From: Streptomyces sp. ISL-36
GTDB lineage: Bacteria > Actinomycetota > Actinomycetes > Streptomycetales > Streptomycetaceae
Assembly (NCBI RefSeq): GCF_018614205.1
Contig: NZ_JAGGOS010000009.1
Span: 1-64,000, forward strand
Reading direction: 5' to 3'
Length of the DNA stretch: 64,000 nucleotides
Part shown: one piece after another, positions 44,499 through 52,044 of the stretch
How the letters are laid out: each line of letters begins with the position of its first letter
Position numbering within the stretch: the first letter of the stretch is position 1
The notes under the pieces: model-generated
What the model was told of the DNA's origin: nothing
The model's database searches: none
Seen by the model: the letters and a program-made list of their open reading frames with translations, nothing else
Translations under genes and position numbers: made by a program

Positions 44499-44969
44499 TC
44501 AGTCCAGCAGATCGACCTCCCAGTTCGACCGCTGGATCAGTACGTCGATCTCGCGGATCTCCCGGGCCAGCACATCCGCCTGCGCGCGCAGCTCCGCGAC
44601 GGGGAGCGCCGAGAGCATCTTCAGCTCGGACCGCAGCTGCCGGACCATGCCGTGCTGATCCCGCCCGGCGGCCGCGTCGGCCGCCGCGTTGATCACGGCG
44701 TGCCGCAACCGCAGCACGTCCCTCCGTGCCAGCGCGTCCGTGAGGGTGCCGCCGCCGTCGATGACCGCCTGGGCGTTGGTCCGGTTGATCCGCCGGATCA
44801 ACGCTTCGAGGTCGTCCAGCACCTCCCCGGCCTCGGCCAGCAGCCGGGCCGCGTCCTCCGCCGGCGCTTCGCCCTCCTGGTACCGGGCGTTGCCGACCAC
44901 GCGGGCCCGCAGCTGCTCCACCCGACGGGCCGCGTCCGCACGCAGCGCCAGCGCCTCGGCAAGCTTCAA
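44499..44969 (-). CDS. DIP1984-family protein
   Basis: 156 residues from TTG 44969, 8 nt after GGAGGT. Starts MKLAEALALRADAARRVEQL, then ARVVGNARYQEGEAPAEDAARL and INRTNAQAVIDGGGTLTDAL, which I recognise as the DIP1984 family (DUF6847). Nearly all helical, charged, no signal peptide. Members are sometimes labelled septicolysin, a pore-forming toxin name that I would not carry over on sequence alone. Isolated gene with a tRNA-like fragment behind it and a pseudogene in front. Confidence 0.8.
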   Translation of the reverse strand: MKLAEALALRADAARRVEQLRARVVGNARYQEGEAPAEDAARLLAEAGEVLDDLEALIRRINRTNAQAVIDGGGTLTDALARRDVLRLRHAVINAAADAAAGRDQHGMVRQLRSELKMLSALPVAELRAQADVLAREIREIDVLIQRSNWEVDLLD

Positions 44970-45146
44970 GGGTCCGTACCTCCGTCACGTTCGGTCCGGA
45001 CGAGGTATGCCCTGCGCGCCTCGACCCGCTGCCTGGGGCCGCCACCTGAACGGCGCCGCCGGACGCGGTCCGCTTGCCCCACATGGGCGGGCCACCGCGA
45101 TGGCAGGGTGTTTTATCCCGGTAGGCAACAATCTTGCGGTGATAGT

Positions 45147-45580
45147 GCGGGCACCTTCTGGAACCCGTCGTGGACCACCGCGCCCGGAGCGGTCATCACC
45201 ACCCACATCTGTGACCTGGCCCGCTCGGCGCAGGCCATCGGCAGCGGCGAACTCCTCTCGCCCCGCTCCTACCGCACTCTGCTGAACCCGGGCACGGTCG
45301 GCCTCGGCCAGGCGACCGCCACCTGCCCCGCCACGATCTGCCTCCGGCAGACCGAGGCCAGGCACTTCGGCCTCGGTGTCATCGTGATCAACGGCTGGGT
45401 GCTGCAGAACCCGTGGTTCTCGGCTACGCGGCGATCCAGGCGTATCTCCCGTCCGAACGCCTCGCCATCGCCGTCTCCGCCACCCAGACCGCGGACACCC
45501 CCGAGGGCAACATGGCCGAACAGGTCGCCCGGCGCATCGCGGCCGCACTCACCCCGGAGACCCCGCTGGCGCTCACCTGA
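45147..45580 (+). pseudogene. Beta-lactamase-family (serine hydrolase) pseudogene, C-terminal part
   Basis: In frame from about 45147: AGTFWNPSWTTAPGAVITTH, CDLARSAQAIGSGELLSP, LLNPGTVGLGQA, RHFGLGVIVINGWVLQNP. At about 45421 a base is missing and the frame shifts; it then continues GYAAIQAYLPSERLAIAVSA and ends NMAEQVARRIAAALT with TGA at 45580. This is the end of a penicillin-binding/beta-lactamase-like hydrolase. The N-terminal two thirds with the SxxK motif are gone. The 177 nt before it, up to the DIP1984 start, hold no gene. Confidence 0.75.
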
Positions 45581-45590
45581 CTCCCCGGCA

Positions 45591-46523
45591 TCAGCCGCGG
45601 ACGTCCGATCCCAGGGTGAGCGACGTCTCGAATTCCACTCGGTTCAGCTTCTCCGGGTTGCGGACGTAGTAGAGGCCGGTGATCCGGGCGTCCTCGACAC
45701 AGGCCGCCATGACGCCGTCCATCTCCCCGTCCAGGTGTACGAGGAGTGCCGGGTTGCCATTGACCACGGTGGGAGCGACGGTGATCGGGAGTTCGTTCCT
45801 GCCGAGACCGCCGAGCATGAAGCGGGCCACCTTGTCGGCGCCGGAGATCGGCCGCGGCGCGGCCTTCTTGAGGCCACCGCCGTCGCTCATGAGGACGACC
45901 TCGGGGGCGAGCACGTCGAGGAGACTCTGCGGGTCCCCGGTCGCGAGGGCGCGCTGGAACGACTCCAGAGCCGCCCGGGTCTCGCTCGCGGAGACCACCC
46001 GGCGGGGGCGGCGGGCATCGACATGCTGGCGTGCGCGGTGCGCGATCTGCCGTACCGCCACGGGGCTCTTGTCGACGGCGGCCGCTATCTCGTCGTAGCT
46101 GACGTCGAAGGCCTCACGCAGCACGAAGACGGCGCGTTCCGTCGGGGACAGCGTCTCGAGGACGAGCATCATCGCCATCGACACGCTCTCGGCGAGCTCG
46201 ACGTCCTCGGCCACGTCCGGCGCCGTGAGCAGCGGCTCGGGCAGCCACTGCCCGACGTACGCCTCCTTGCGGCGCTTCATCGAGCGCAGCCGGTTGAGCG
46301 ACTGGCGGGTCGTGATCCGGACGAGGTAGGCACGGTGGTCGCGCACCTGCTCCAGGTCGACCTTGACCCACCGCAGCCAGGTCTCCTGGAGGACGTCCTC
46401 GGCGTCGGCGGCCGATCCGAGCATCTCGTAGGCGACGGTGAAGAGCAGGTTGCGGTGGGCGACGAAAGTCTCGGTCGCCGGGTCGGTGGCGTCGTGGTCG
46501 GAGGCCTTCGGTCGTGGATCCAC
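45591..46523 (-). CDS. ECF41-type sigma factor with SnoaL C-terminal domain (SigJ-like)
   Basis: 310 residues from GTG 46523 behind AAGGAA. Sigma region 2 FVAHRNLLFTVAYEMLGSAA and DAEDVLQETWLRWV; region 4 LSPTERAVFVLREAFDVSYD, AVDKSPVAVRQIAHRARQ. The linker has WLPEP and the C-terminal NTF2/SnoaL domain has SDGGG and NPEKL, the three hallmarks of ECF41, whose extension both aids and inhibits activity instead of an anti-sigma factor. These are typically next to an oxidoreductase or carboxymuconolactone decarboxylase gene, as here. It lies 85 nt after the oxidoreductase gene. Confidence 0.9.
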   Translation of the reverse strand: MDPRPKASDHDATDPATETFVAHRNLLFTVAYEMLGSAADAEDVLQETWLRWVKVDLEQVRDHRAYLVRITTRQSLNRLRSMKRRKEAYVGQWLPEPLLTAPDVAEDVELAESVSMAMMLVLETLSPTERAVFVLREAFDVSYDEIAAAVDKSPVAVRQIAHRARQHVDARRPRRVVSASETRAALESFQRALATGDPQSLLDVLAPEVVLMSDGGGLKKAAPRPISGADKVARFMLGGLGRNELPITVAPTVVNGNPALLVHLDGEMDGVMAACVEDARITGLYYVRNPEKLNRVEFETSLTLGSDVRG

Positions 46524-46608
46524 GGCAGATTCCTTTTCGTCTTCGGCGGTTCTAAGCGACCCGCCAGTTCGGTGCGATCGAGAGGGGCACCCGACCACGT
46601 GTGCCTCG

Positions 46609-47814
46609 CTATGCTGCCGGTTCGGCGAGGGCCGGGGCCTCGCCGCGCTCGCCCTGCAGCAGCCGCTGGCGCTGGTCGCCTCCTGAAACGCGGTGCAAGC
46701 CGTACGAACCGGGCTTGCCCGCCTCGTCGGCCAGGTGCTTGACGGTGCCCTTGCACACGAACTCCTTGAGCTTCGCGCCCGGGCGACCGTCGATGTGGAA
46801 CCACAGGGCGACGTCGTTCCTGTGGGCGAACTGGAAGATACCGGCGCCCCGGCCCAGGCTGATGCACTGACCGGCGAACACCTGGTTGAGGGTCGAGGGC
46901 TGCTCTCCCGCAATCCGGCTGAGCACCGTGTCGGCGGCCCGCGCGCCCAGGGGCATCGCGGCCTGGCAGCTCATCCGCGCCGGCAGGTTCGACGGTGCGG
47001 CCGAGTCGCCGGCCGCGACGATGCGCGCGTCGTCCACGCTGGTCAGCGTCTCGTCCGTGACGAGGCGGCCCAGGGCGTCGGTGGTCAGCCCGCTGCGCGC
47101 GGCCAGGTCCGGCACGCCGAACCCCGCGGTCCAGACGGTCACGGCGCTCGGCAGCTCGCGGCCGTCGCCGAGCCGCACGGCATCGCGGGTCACCGCCGTC
47201 ACCTTCGTGCCGGAGCCGTCGATGACCGTCACACCGAGCTTGGCCAGCCGCCTGGCGACGGAGCGGCGGCCGCGGGTGTGCAGGTACGGGCCGAGAACGC
47301 CGCCGCACACCAGGGTCACCGCGTGTCCGGCCTCCGCCAGCTCGGCGGCGGTCTCGATGCCGGTCGGACCGGCGCCGACCACCGTCACCGCCGCCTCCCC
47401 GGGCACCGCGTCGAGGACCGGCCGAAGCCGCTGCGCATCCTCGAGGGTGGCGATCGGGTAGGCGAACTCGGCCGCTCCGGGCACGCTCGGGTCGGCGCTG
47501 CCGCTGCCCACCGCGTAGATCAGGTAGTCGTAACGGACCGCGCCGCCGGCCGCCAGCGTCACACCGCGCCCGTCCGCGTCGATCCGCGTCACGGTGTCGA
47601 CCACCAGCCGGACCCCCTGGCCCAGGACGTCCCGGTAGTCGACGACGGCGTCGTCGGACCCGCCCACCAGCTGGTGCAGGCGGATCCGCTCGACGAACTT
47701 CGGGCGCGGGTTGATCAACGTCACGGTCACATCGCCACGCTGCGTCAGGCGATTGGCGGCCATGACACCGGCGTATCCGCCGCCGATGACGACGACATCG
47801 GTGTTCTCGGTCAT
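46609..47814 (-). CDS. NAD(P)/FAD-dependent oxidoreductase, target and partner of the ECF41 sigma
   Basis: 401 residues from ATG 47814 behind GGAGGAGA. FAD-binding VVVIGGGYAGVMAANRL at the start; NAD-binding VTVVGAGPTGIETAAELAEA near 160; C-terminal FAD ADTVLSRIAGEQPS region. Resembles NDH-2/FSP1-like type II NADH dehydrogenases, without an obvious membrane anchor. The C-terminal 20 residues (GDQRQRLLQGERGEAPALAE) are disordered. Forms a probable operon with the sigma factor. Confidence 0.88.
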   Translation of the reverse strand: MTENTDVVVIGGGYAGVMAANRLTQRGDVTVTLINPRPKFVERIRLHQLVGGSDDAVVDYRDVLGQGVRLVVDTVTRIDADGRGVTLAAGGAVRYDYLIYAVGSGSADPSVPGAAEFAYPIATLEDAQRLRPVLDAVPGEAAVTVVGAGPTGIETAAELAEAGHAVTLVCGGVLGPYLHTRGRRSVARRLAKLGVTVIDGSGTKVTAVTRDAVRLGDGRELPSAVTVWTAGFGVPDLAARSGLTTDALGRLVTDETLTSVDDARIVAAGDSAAPSNLPARMSCQAAMPLGARAADTVLSRIAGEQPSTLNQVFAGQCISLGRGAGIFQFAHRNDVALWFHIDGRPGAKLKEFVCKGTVKHLADEAGKPGSYGLHRVSGGDQRQRLLQGERGEAPALAEPAA

Positions 47815-47848
47815 GGTGTCTCCTCCGATTGCAGGGGTTCGGCCTCAA

Positions 47849-47875
47849 GACACCGCATGACGGATCCCTGTGACA
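47849..47875 (-). promoter_or_regulatory. Candidate ECF41-type promoter
   Basis: On the minus strand TGTCACA (47875-47869), 16 nt, TGTC (47852-47849), ending 35 nt before the oxidoreductase ATG. From memory the ECF41 consensus is TGTCACA-N16-CGTC, so this differs at one base. It implies that the sigma factor transcribes its own operon. Confidence 0.6.
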
Positions 47876-48011
47876 TCACGTGACGCAGGTCACTCCACCT
47901 GGACCCGCGAGACCGACCGGAGAAACCAGGAAGGGCCCGGACCGGACGGCCCGACCCCTTTCCCCACCAAGCACGTCCAGCACCGCCATGCCGCAGCGAG
48001 AAGATCTCCAG

Positions 48012-48854
48012 CTACGGGCGGACCGTGATCCGGTCGACGTCGATCTGCTTCGGATACACCTTGCTGAACTCAGTGAAGGGGTCGGTCTCCGCGTACGTGT
48101 TCACAACTACCCGACCGAGGCGCTGACGGTCCGATGGGCCCAGCTCCTGCCAAGGACGGACGACTTCCAGGAACTGTCGGGTTCTGTTGTGCCATTCGGC
48201 CCACGGTTCGAGGGCCTCTTCCGTCTGGTCCTCCGTAAGCGCGGCGCACGTGTCGTTGACCCCCCACGCCAGACTTCGGTAGCTCGTAGGGTTGCCGCCG
48301 TAGAAGACATGAAAGGCATAACTGGATGACGTCCCTCCCCGAGAAGCCTTCACATTCACGGCGGGGCTCTGTTCCACGTCCTGGAACCGGGTCGCGCGGA
48401 GCGTAACGCGGGAATGGGCAGACCCATTGCGGAATGTGAAGGTCGGGCGGAAGTCCTCGTAGCACGAGGTGACAGCGAACGCCACACTCGCGCCGTCACT
48501 GTCAGCTACGACATCGACCCAATATTCCGGCCTGGGCGAGAACGTGCTGTAGGTGAGATCTCCGCCGTTGGGCGTACGGCGGTACAACGGCGCCCCGAGG
48601 ACCGCTCGGAAGCTTTCCAGTGTGTGGCCGGCGCGCAGTCGCCCCAGCTTGGCGTACTCGATCGACCGCCAGTCGTCCTTGGCTCTCCATTCGACAACCG
48701 ACACGACAGCAGTCGTGAGGGTGCTGATCGCGGTTACCAGCCCGGCGGCGAAGAGTACGACCTTAGAGGGGAGACTGCGCCCGGTCAGCCGGTCGAAGCG
48801 TTCCGCGAGACTGCCCTGGCGCCGCCGTCGTTCCTGGCCGTCGTCCGATCCCAT
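48012..48854 (-). CDS. Membrane-anchored protein, unrecognised (ETEC_3214-like)
   Basis: 280 residues from ATG 48854. A basic N-terminus (GQERRRRQGSLAERFDRLTG), one span (SKVVLFAAGLVTAISTLTTA), and an extracytoplasmic body with EYAKLGRLRAGHTLESFRAV LG and APLYRRTP. This arrangement reminds me of proteins labelled ETEC_3214-domain, whose function is unknown. Codon use is less GC-biased than its neighbours (TTC/TCG/CGA/AGA mix), which fits recent acquisition. No operon partner. Confidence 0.7.
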   Translation of the reverse strand: MGSDDGQERRRRQGSLAERFDRLTGRSLPSKVVLFAAGLVTAISTLTTAVVSVVEWRAKDDWRSIEYAKLGRLRAGHTLESFRAVLGAPLYRRTPNGGDLTYSTFSPRPEYWVDVVADSDGASVAFAVTSCYEDFRPTFTFRNGSAHSRVTLRATRFQDVEQSPAVNVKASRGGTSSSYAFHVFYGGNPTSYRSLAWGVNDTCAALTEDQTEEALEPWAEWHNRTRQFLEVVRPWQELGPSDRQRLGRVVVNTYAETDPFTEFSKVYPKQIDVDRITVRP

Positions 48855-48915
48855 GCCCGGAGATTAGGGGCCGACCAATCGGTCGGACGACGACGCTCCG
48901 ATCTACTGTCCTGAG

Positions 48916-48953
48916 CTGTCCTGAGCCGAAGATCTCCTGACGGTTCAGGACAG
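48916..48953. terminator. Hairpin after the GNAT gene
   Basis: 12-bp stem with one G-U pair (48916-48927 with 48942-48953), loop of 14 nt, 6 nt past the stop at 48959 on the minus strand. The left arm is itself part of a direct repeat TGTCCTGAGC. Confidence 0.6.
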
Positions 48954-48958
48954 AACAC

Positions 48959-49501
48959 CTAGCCCTTCGAGTCCGGCTTCCAGTCCTGGGCGAGGAGCCC
49001 GAGCAGCACCTCGTCCAGGAACTCGCCCATCACCCAGGCCGAGGAGCGCAGCACGCCCTCGCGGACGAAGCCGTTGTGCTCGGCGGAGCGCAGCATCGCG
49101 GCGTTGTCCGACAGCGTCTCGATCTGCAGCCGCTGCAGGCCGCGCACGACGAAACCGTAGTGGCACAGCGCCCCGACCACGTCGGTGCCGTAGCCCTTGC
49201 CGCGCGAGGACGGCAGCAGCCCCAGCCCGATGTGCGCGGACCGGTTGTGATTGTCGATGCCCCACAGCGTCGCGGTGCCGACCAGCGTGCCGCCGTCCAG
49301 CTCCACCACGGAGAACGGGACGTGCCCCTGCTCCTTGTCGTCCACCACGAGCCGCGGATCCTTCGAGCCGGGCGTGATCGGCCGCCACGGGCCGCCTTCG
49401 GCCCGCGAGGCATTGACCACGTCGTCGTAGAGCTCGGCCCGCAGGACCGGGATGTCGTCCTCGTGCCGGGCCCTCAGCCCGACCTTGTTGCCCTTCAGCA
49501 T
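48959..49501 (-). CDS. GNAT-family N-acetyltransferase
   Basis: 180 residues from ATG 49501 behind AGGAAG. MLKGNKVGLRARHEDDIPVL, HIGLGLLPSSRGKGYGTDVV (acetyl-CoA pyrophosphate loop RGKGYG) and LQIETLSDNAAMLRSAEHNG, RimJ/RimL-like. Acetylates an amino group of a protein, peptide or small molecule; substrate unknown. Ends at the hairpin 48916-48953. Confidence 0.87.
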   Translation of the reverse strand: MLKGNKVGLRARHEDDIPVLRAELYDDVVNASRAEGGPWRPITPGSKDPRLVVDDKEQGHVPFSVVELDGGTLVGTATLWGIDNHNRSAHIGLGLLPSSRGKGYGTDVVGALCHYGFVVRGLQRLQIETLSDNAAMLRSAEHNGFVREGVLRSSAWVMGEFLDEVLLGLLAQDWKPDSKG

Positions 49502-49555
49502 GCAGGCTTCCTATCCGACCGGGCCGGCCTTCGGCAACCGAATAGGAGGCCGGCT

Positions 49556-49640
49556 CACTTGCCCGACGAACGCCAGGAAGTGCTCGACTTTGCCCTCGTA
49601 GCGCCTGTGCTGGCGGCAGCCATTGAGCCGGGACAGTAGG
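49556..49640 (-). pseudogene. IS5-type transposase C-terminal remnant
   Basis: On the minus strand CRQHRRYEGKVEHFLAFVG (49562-49619) is like the last helix of IS5-family transposases (RRYERKAEHFLAF). The terminal CTLICYRRL part is replaced by unrelated sequence, and nothing of the DDE core is seen. A scar of insertion-sequence activity between the GNAT and VOC genes. Confidence 0.45.
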
Positions 49641-49650
49641 CCCGACGGGC

Positions 49651-50025
49651 TCAGTGGAAGCAGAGGCAGAACGGATGGCCGGCCGGGTCCGCGTAGACCC
49701 GCCAGTTGGCCCCCGGGCGGAGCTGGTCCGTCCGCTCCAGCACGGTCGCACCGAGGGCGAGCGCCCGCTTCTCCTCTCCGTCGAGATCGTCCACGTCGAA
49801 GTCCAGGTGGAGCTGCTGCGGGCGCTCGTGGCCGGGCCATTCGGGCGGTCGGTAGCCGTCCACCCGCTGGAAGGCCAGCGGGGTGCCCTCGAACCCGTGC
49901 ACCTCGACCCAGTCGGCATCCTCCGGGTCCGCGACCACCCGGCCACCGAGCAGATCCGCGTAGAACTCCGCAAGCCGTACCGGTTCAGCGCAGTCCAGCG
50001 CGACCGCCTGCAGCTTTCGAATCAC
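49651..50025 (-). CDS. VOC-superfamily (glyoxalase-like) protein
   Basis: 124 residues from GTG 50025, which has GAGGGG 8 nt upstream; GTG 50034 would leave no spacing. MIRKLQAVALDCAEPVRLAE, FYADLLGGRVVADPED, QLHLDFDVDD and ADPAGHPFCLC are typical of actinobacterial VOC proteins. Metal ligands (His in QLHLD, Glu absent at the usual end) are incomplete, so it may bind rather than transform a ligand. Confidence 0.85.
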   Translation of the reverse strand: MIRKLQAVALDCAEPVRLAEFYADLLGGRVVADPEDADWVEVHGFEGTPLAFQRVDGYRPPEWPGHERPQQLHLDFDVDDLDGEEKRALALGATVLERTDQLRPGANWRVYADPAGHPFCLCFH

Positions 50026-50278
50026 TTCCGACACCCCTCACTCTTCGGCCGCTTCCGCGACTCCAGTACGGGAGGGGTCGTACCCGCCACCGCGGCGGGC
50101 ATGCGCGGCGACACGCGGACCGCCACCGGGCCCGAGCAAGGCACGGTCCCACCCCATGCCATCCCAGCACGGGAAAATCAGCGGCCCACCCCGAAAGGCC
50201 GGACCCCTTCCGATGACTGTGTACGACTGTCCTGCGGACTGAACGCGGACTGGCCGGCGTGCGGAGGCAGAGAAATCC

Positions 50279-50701
50279 ATGGCGCACGGCCGGACCTGCA
50301 ACGAGACTGCGCAGGTGAGCGACCGCTACCCCTGTCCCTGCTGCGGGCACCGCGTGCTGGACGAGATGCCCGGCTCGTACGAGATCTGCCCCGTCTGCTT
50401 CTGGGAGGACGATGGGGTCCAGTTCCGCTGGCCGACCATGGACGGCGGGGCGAACAAGGTCTCCCTCATCGAGGCCCAGCGCAACTATCAGGACTTCGGT
50501 GCCTGCGACCAGCACGGCCGACGGTACGTCCGCCCTCCGGCCGAGGACGAGCCGCTCGACCCTGCCTGGCGCCCCATCGACCTGACGCGCGACTCCTTCG
50601 AGGACTGGGAAGCCGACGACCGCGCCCCGTGGCCCGACGACCGCTCGGTGCTCTGCTGGTGGCTCCCCACCTTCTGGCGCCGCGACCACCCGGCGTCATG
50701 A
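50279..50701 (+). CDS. CPCC-family cysteine-rich protein
   Basis: 140 residues from ATG 50279. SDRYPCPCCGHRVLDEMPGS followed by YEICPVCFWEDDG is a zinc-ribbon-like CPxCG/CPVC pair, the Cys_rich_CPCC family. The rest (VSLIEAQRNYQDFGACDQH; EDEPLDPAWRP) is also family-typical. Function is not known. The 253 nt before it hold no gene. Its stop overlaps the ATG of the pseudogene that follows (ATGA). Confidence 0.85.
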   Translation: MAHGRTCNETAQVSDRYPCPCCGHRVLDEMPGSYEICPVCFWEDDGVQFRWPTMDGGANKVSLIEAQRNYQDFGACDQHGRRYVRPPAEDEPLDPAWRPIDLTRDSFEDWEADDRAPWPDDRSVLCWWLPTFWRRDHPAS

Positions 50702-51090
50702 CCTCCCACATCGAGCGACTCGTCCAGCAGCTCGATGGCGAAGCCGGCGCGTCCAACCGGGTCGGCAGGGCCCTGTACACCCCGCTGTTCCTCACGGCCG
50801 CCCCGCGCCCGGTCAACATCGCCCGGTTCCAGTTTCTCGACCCCACGAGCCGGGATTTCTTCCCCGACTGGGAAGCCTCCCTGAACACCACCGTCTCGCC
50901 GTTACGGACGGAAGCCGGACGCGCCGCACGACGCGGAACTCACCACCTTGATCGGCGAACTGGTCATCCGCGACGACGAGTTCCGACTCGCCTGGGCCAA
51001 ACACAACGTGCGGCTGCACCACATTTGGCCGCAAGCCCTTCCACCACCCGCCGAAAGGCAGCACGCGACGATCTGGAAGCTCACCTGGCA
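50698..51090 (+). pseudogene. MmyB-type regulator fragment, frameshifted
   Basis: From ATG 50698: SHIERLVQQLDGEAGASNRV, GRALYTPLF, NIARFQFLDPTSRDFFPDWE, the ligand-binding domain of HTH/MmyB regulators. Near 50925 the frame moves and continues HDAELTTLIGELVIRDDEFR and WAKHNVRLHH; near 51030 it moves again (KPFHHPPKGS). The N-terminal helix-turn-helix is missing. Two frameshifts and the truncation make it inactive. Confidence 0.7.
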
Positions 51091-51129
51091 TTACGCGGCG
51101 CTGTCATCACCCCGCCACGGACGACAGGA

Positions 51130-51167
51130 ATCCAGCACGGTGCGAGTTCATCCAGCACATCCAGCAC
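51130..51167. repeat. ATCCAGCAC repeats, left of toxin-antitoxin pair
   Basis: ATCCAGCAC at 51130, 51150 and 51159; the first is extended to ATCCAGCACGGTG, which recurs on the other side of the operon at 51794-51806. Confidence 0.65.
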
Positions 51168-51187
51168 CAGGCGGCCTGACCAAGATG

Positions 51188-51213
51188 GTGTACACATGGC
51201 ACACTCGGTACAC
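51188..51213. promoter_or_regulatory. Candidate autoregulatory operator of the toxin-antitoxin operon
   Basis: Inverted repeat GTGTAC (51188-51193) and GTACAC (51208-51213), 14 nt apart, ending 8 nt before the antitoxin ATG. Phd/YefM antitoxins bind such palindromes at their own promoter. Confidence 0.5.
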
Positions 51214-51221
51214 TTGAGCGC

Positions 51222-51491
51222 ATGACACAGCCGCTGCCCATAGAGTCCATCCGCGACGTGCGCGCACACCTGGCTGAGGTCGTGGAGCGCGCGGATCGCG
51301 ACGACGTACCCACAGTGATCACGCGCCGAGGCAAGGAAGTCGCCGCCGTCGTCTCCATCGAGGTGCTGCGCAAGTACCAGGAGTGGGAAGAACGCGAGAT
51401 CAACCGGATCATCGACGAGCGCATGGCCAACCCGGCTCCCGGCATCCCGATCGAGGACATCATGAGGGAGACGCTGGCGCGAGGTGAGTGA
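51222..51491 (+). CDS. Phd/YefM-family antitoxin
   Basis: 89 residues from ATG 51222. PIESIRDVRAHLAEVVERAD, VPTVITRRGKEVAAVVSIEV is the Phd/YefM DNA-binding and dimer fold; the C-terminal helix EREINRIIDERMANPAPGIP and DIMRETLARGE would wrap the toxin. It neutralises the toxin and represses the operon. Its stop overlaps the toxin start by 8 nt. Confidence 0.9.
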   Translation: MTQPLPIESIRDVRAHLAEVVERADRDDVPTVITRRGKEVAAVVSIEVLRKYQEWEEREINRIIDERMANPAPGIPIEDIMRETLARGE

Positions 51492-51759
51492 GTACCGAAG
51501 TGAGTACCGAACCGTCTTCCGGCCAGAGGCGCAGGCCGAACTTCGGAAGATCCCACGCGACATGGCGCTGCGCATCCTGGCCAAGCTGACCGACCTGGAG
51601 AGCGACCCCCTCGGCTTCAACACCACCGCGCTCGTGTCGCAGCCGGAACGCCGTCGACTGCGAGTCGGCGACTACCGCGTCGTCTACACGATCGACAACG
51701 GGGAACTCGTGGTGTGGGTCGTACACGTCGGGCGTCGCTCCACCGTTTACGACACCTGA
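51484..51759 (+). CDS. RelE/ParE-family toxin
   Basis: 91 residues from GTG 51484. SEYRTVFRPEAQAELRKIPR, LRILAKLTDLESDPLGFN, RRLRVGDYRVVYTIDNGELV and VVHVGRRSTVYDT match RelE/YoeB-type mRNA interferases, with the Arg-rich RLRVGDYRVVY core and C-terminal Tyr. Cuts mRNA in the ribosome in this family. Translationally coupled to the antitoxin and followed by a terminator at 51814-51843. Confidence 0.9.
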   Translation: MSEYRSEYRTVFRPEAQAELRKIPRDMALRILAKLTDLESDPLGFNTTALVSQPERRRLRVGDYRVVYTIDNGELVVWVVHVGRRSTVYDT

Positions 51760-51782
51760 CGCCGACTGACTGGCGTCAGAAT

Positions 51783-51806
51783 ATCCAGCACCCATCCAGC
51801 ACGGTG
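51783..51806. repeat. ATCCAGCAC repeats, right of toxin-antitoxin pair
   Basis: ATCCAGCAC at 51783 and ATCCAGCACGGTG at 51794-51806, direct copies of the elements at 51130-51167. Confidence 0.65.
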
Positions 51807-51813
51807 ACGACAA

Positions 51814-51843
51814 AGGGGCCGACTCCGGGAGGAGTCGACCCCT
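51814..51843. terminator. Terminator of the toxin-antitoxin operon
   Basis: 13-bp stem with one mismatch (51814-51826 with 51831-51843), loop GGGA, about 55 nt past the toxin stop. The remaining 200 nt to the helicase stop carry no gene; a short frame on the minus strand ends FRFNV-stop as ychF does. Confidence 0.7.
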
Positions 51844-52044
51844 TCTGACCTGCATGCTTGACGAATCACTTAGCGCGCAGTATCGAAACGACTACACATT
51901 GAAGCGGAATGCCTGCGAGCCGATCCTGACCTGCGACGGAGCCTCACTCGGGGCTCTGACCTGGGGTTTCCTCGTTGGCACGCGTTGACTCCAGACAGCT
52001 GTTCACGGGTGTCCCGCGGACTGTCTGCGGACCGTGGGACACCC

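Noticed and set aside
44499-44969. DIP1984-family gene as a pore-forming toxin (septicolysin)
   Set aside because: That label seems to be carried over between databases; the visible sequence is a plain charged helical protein without signal peptide.
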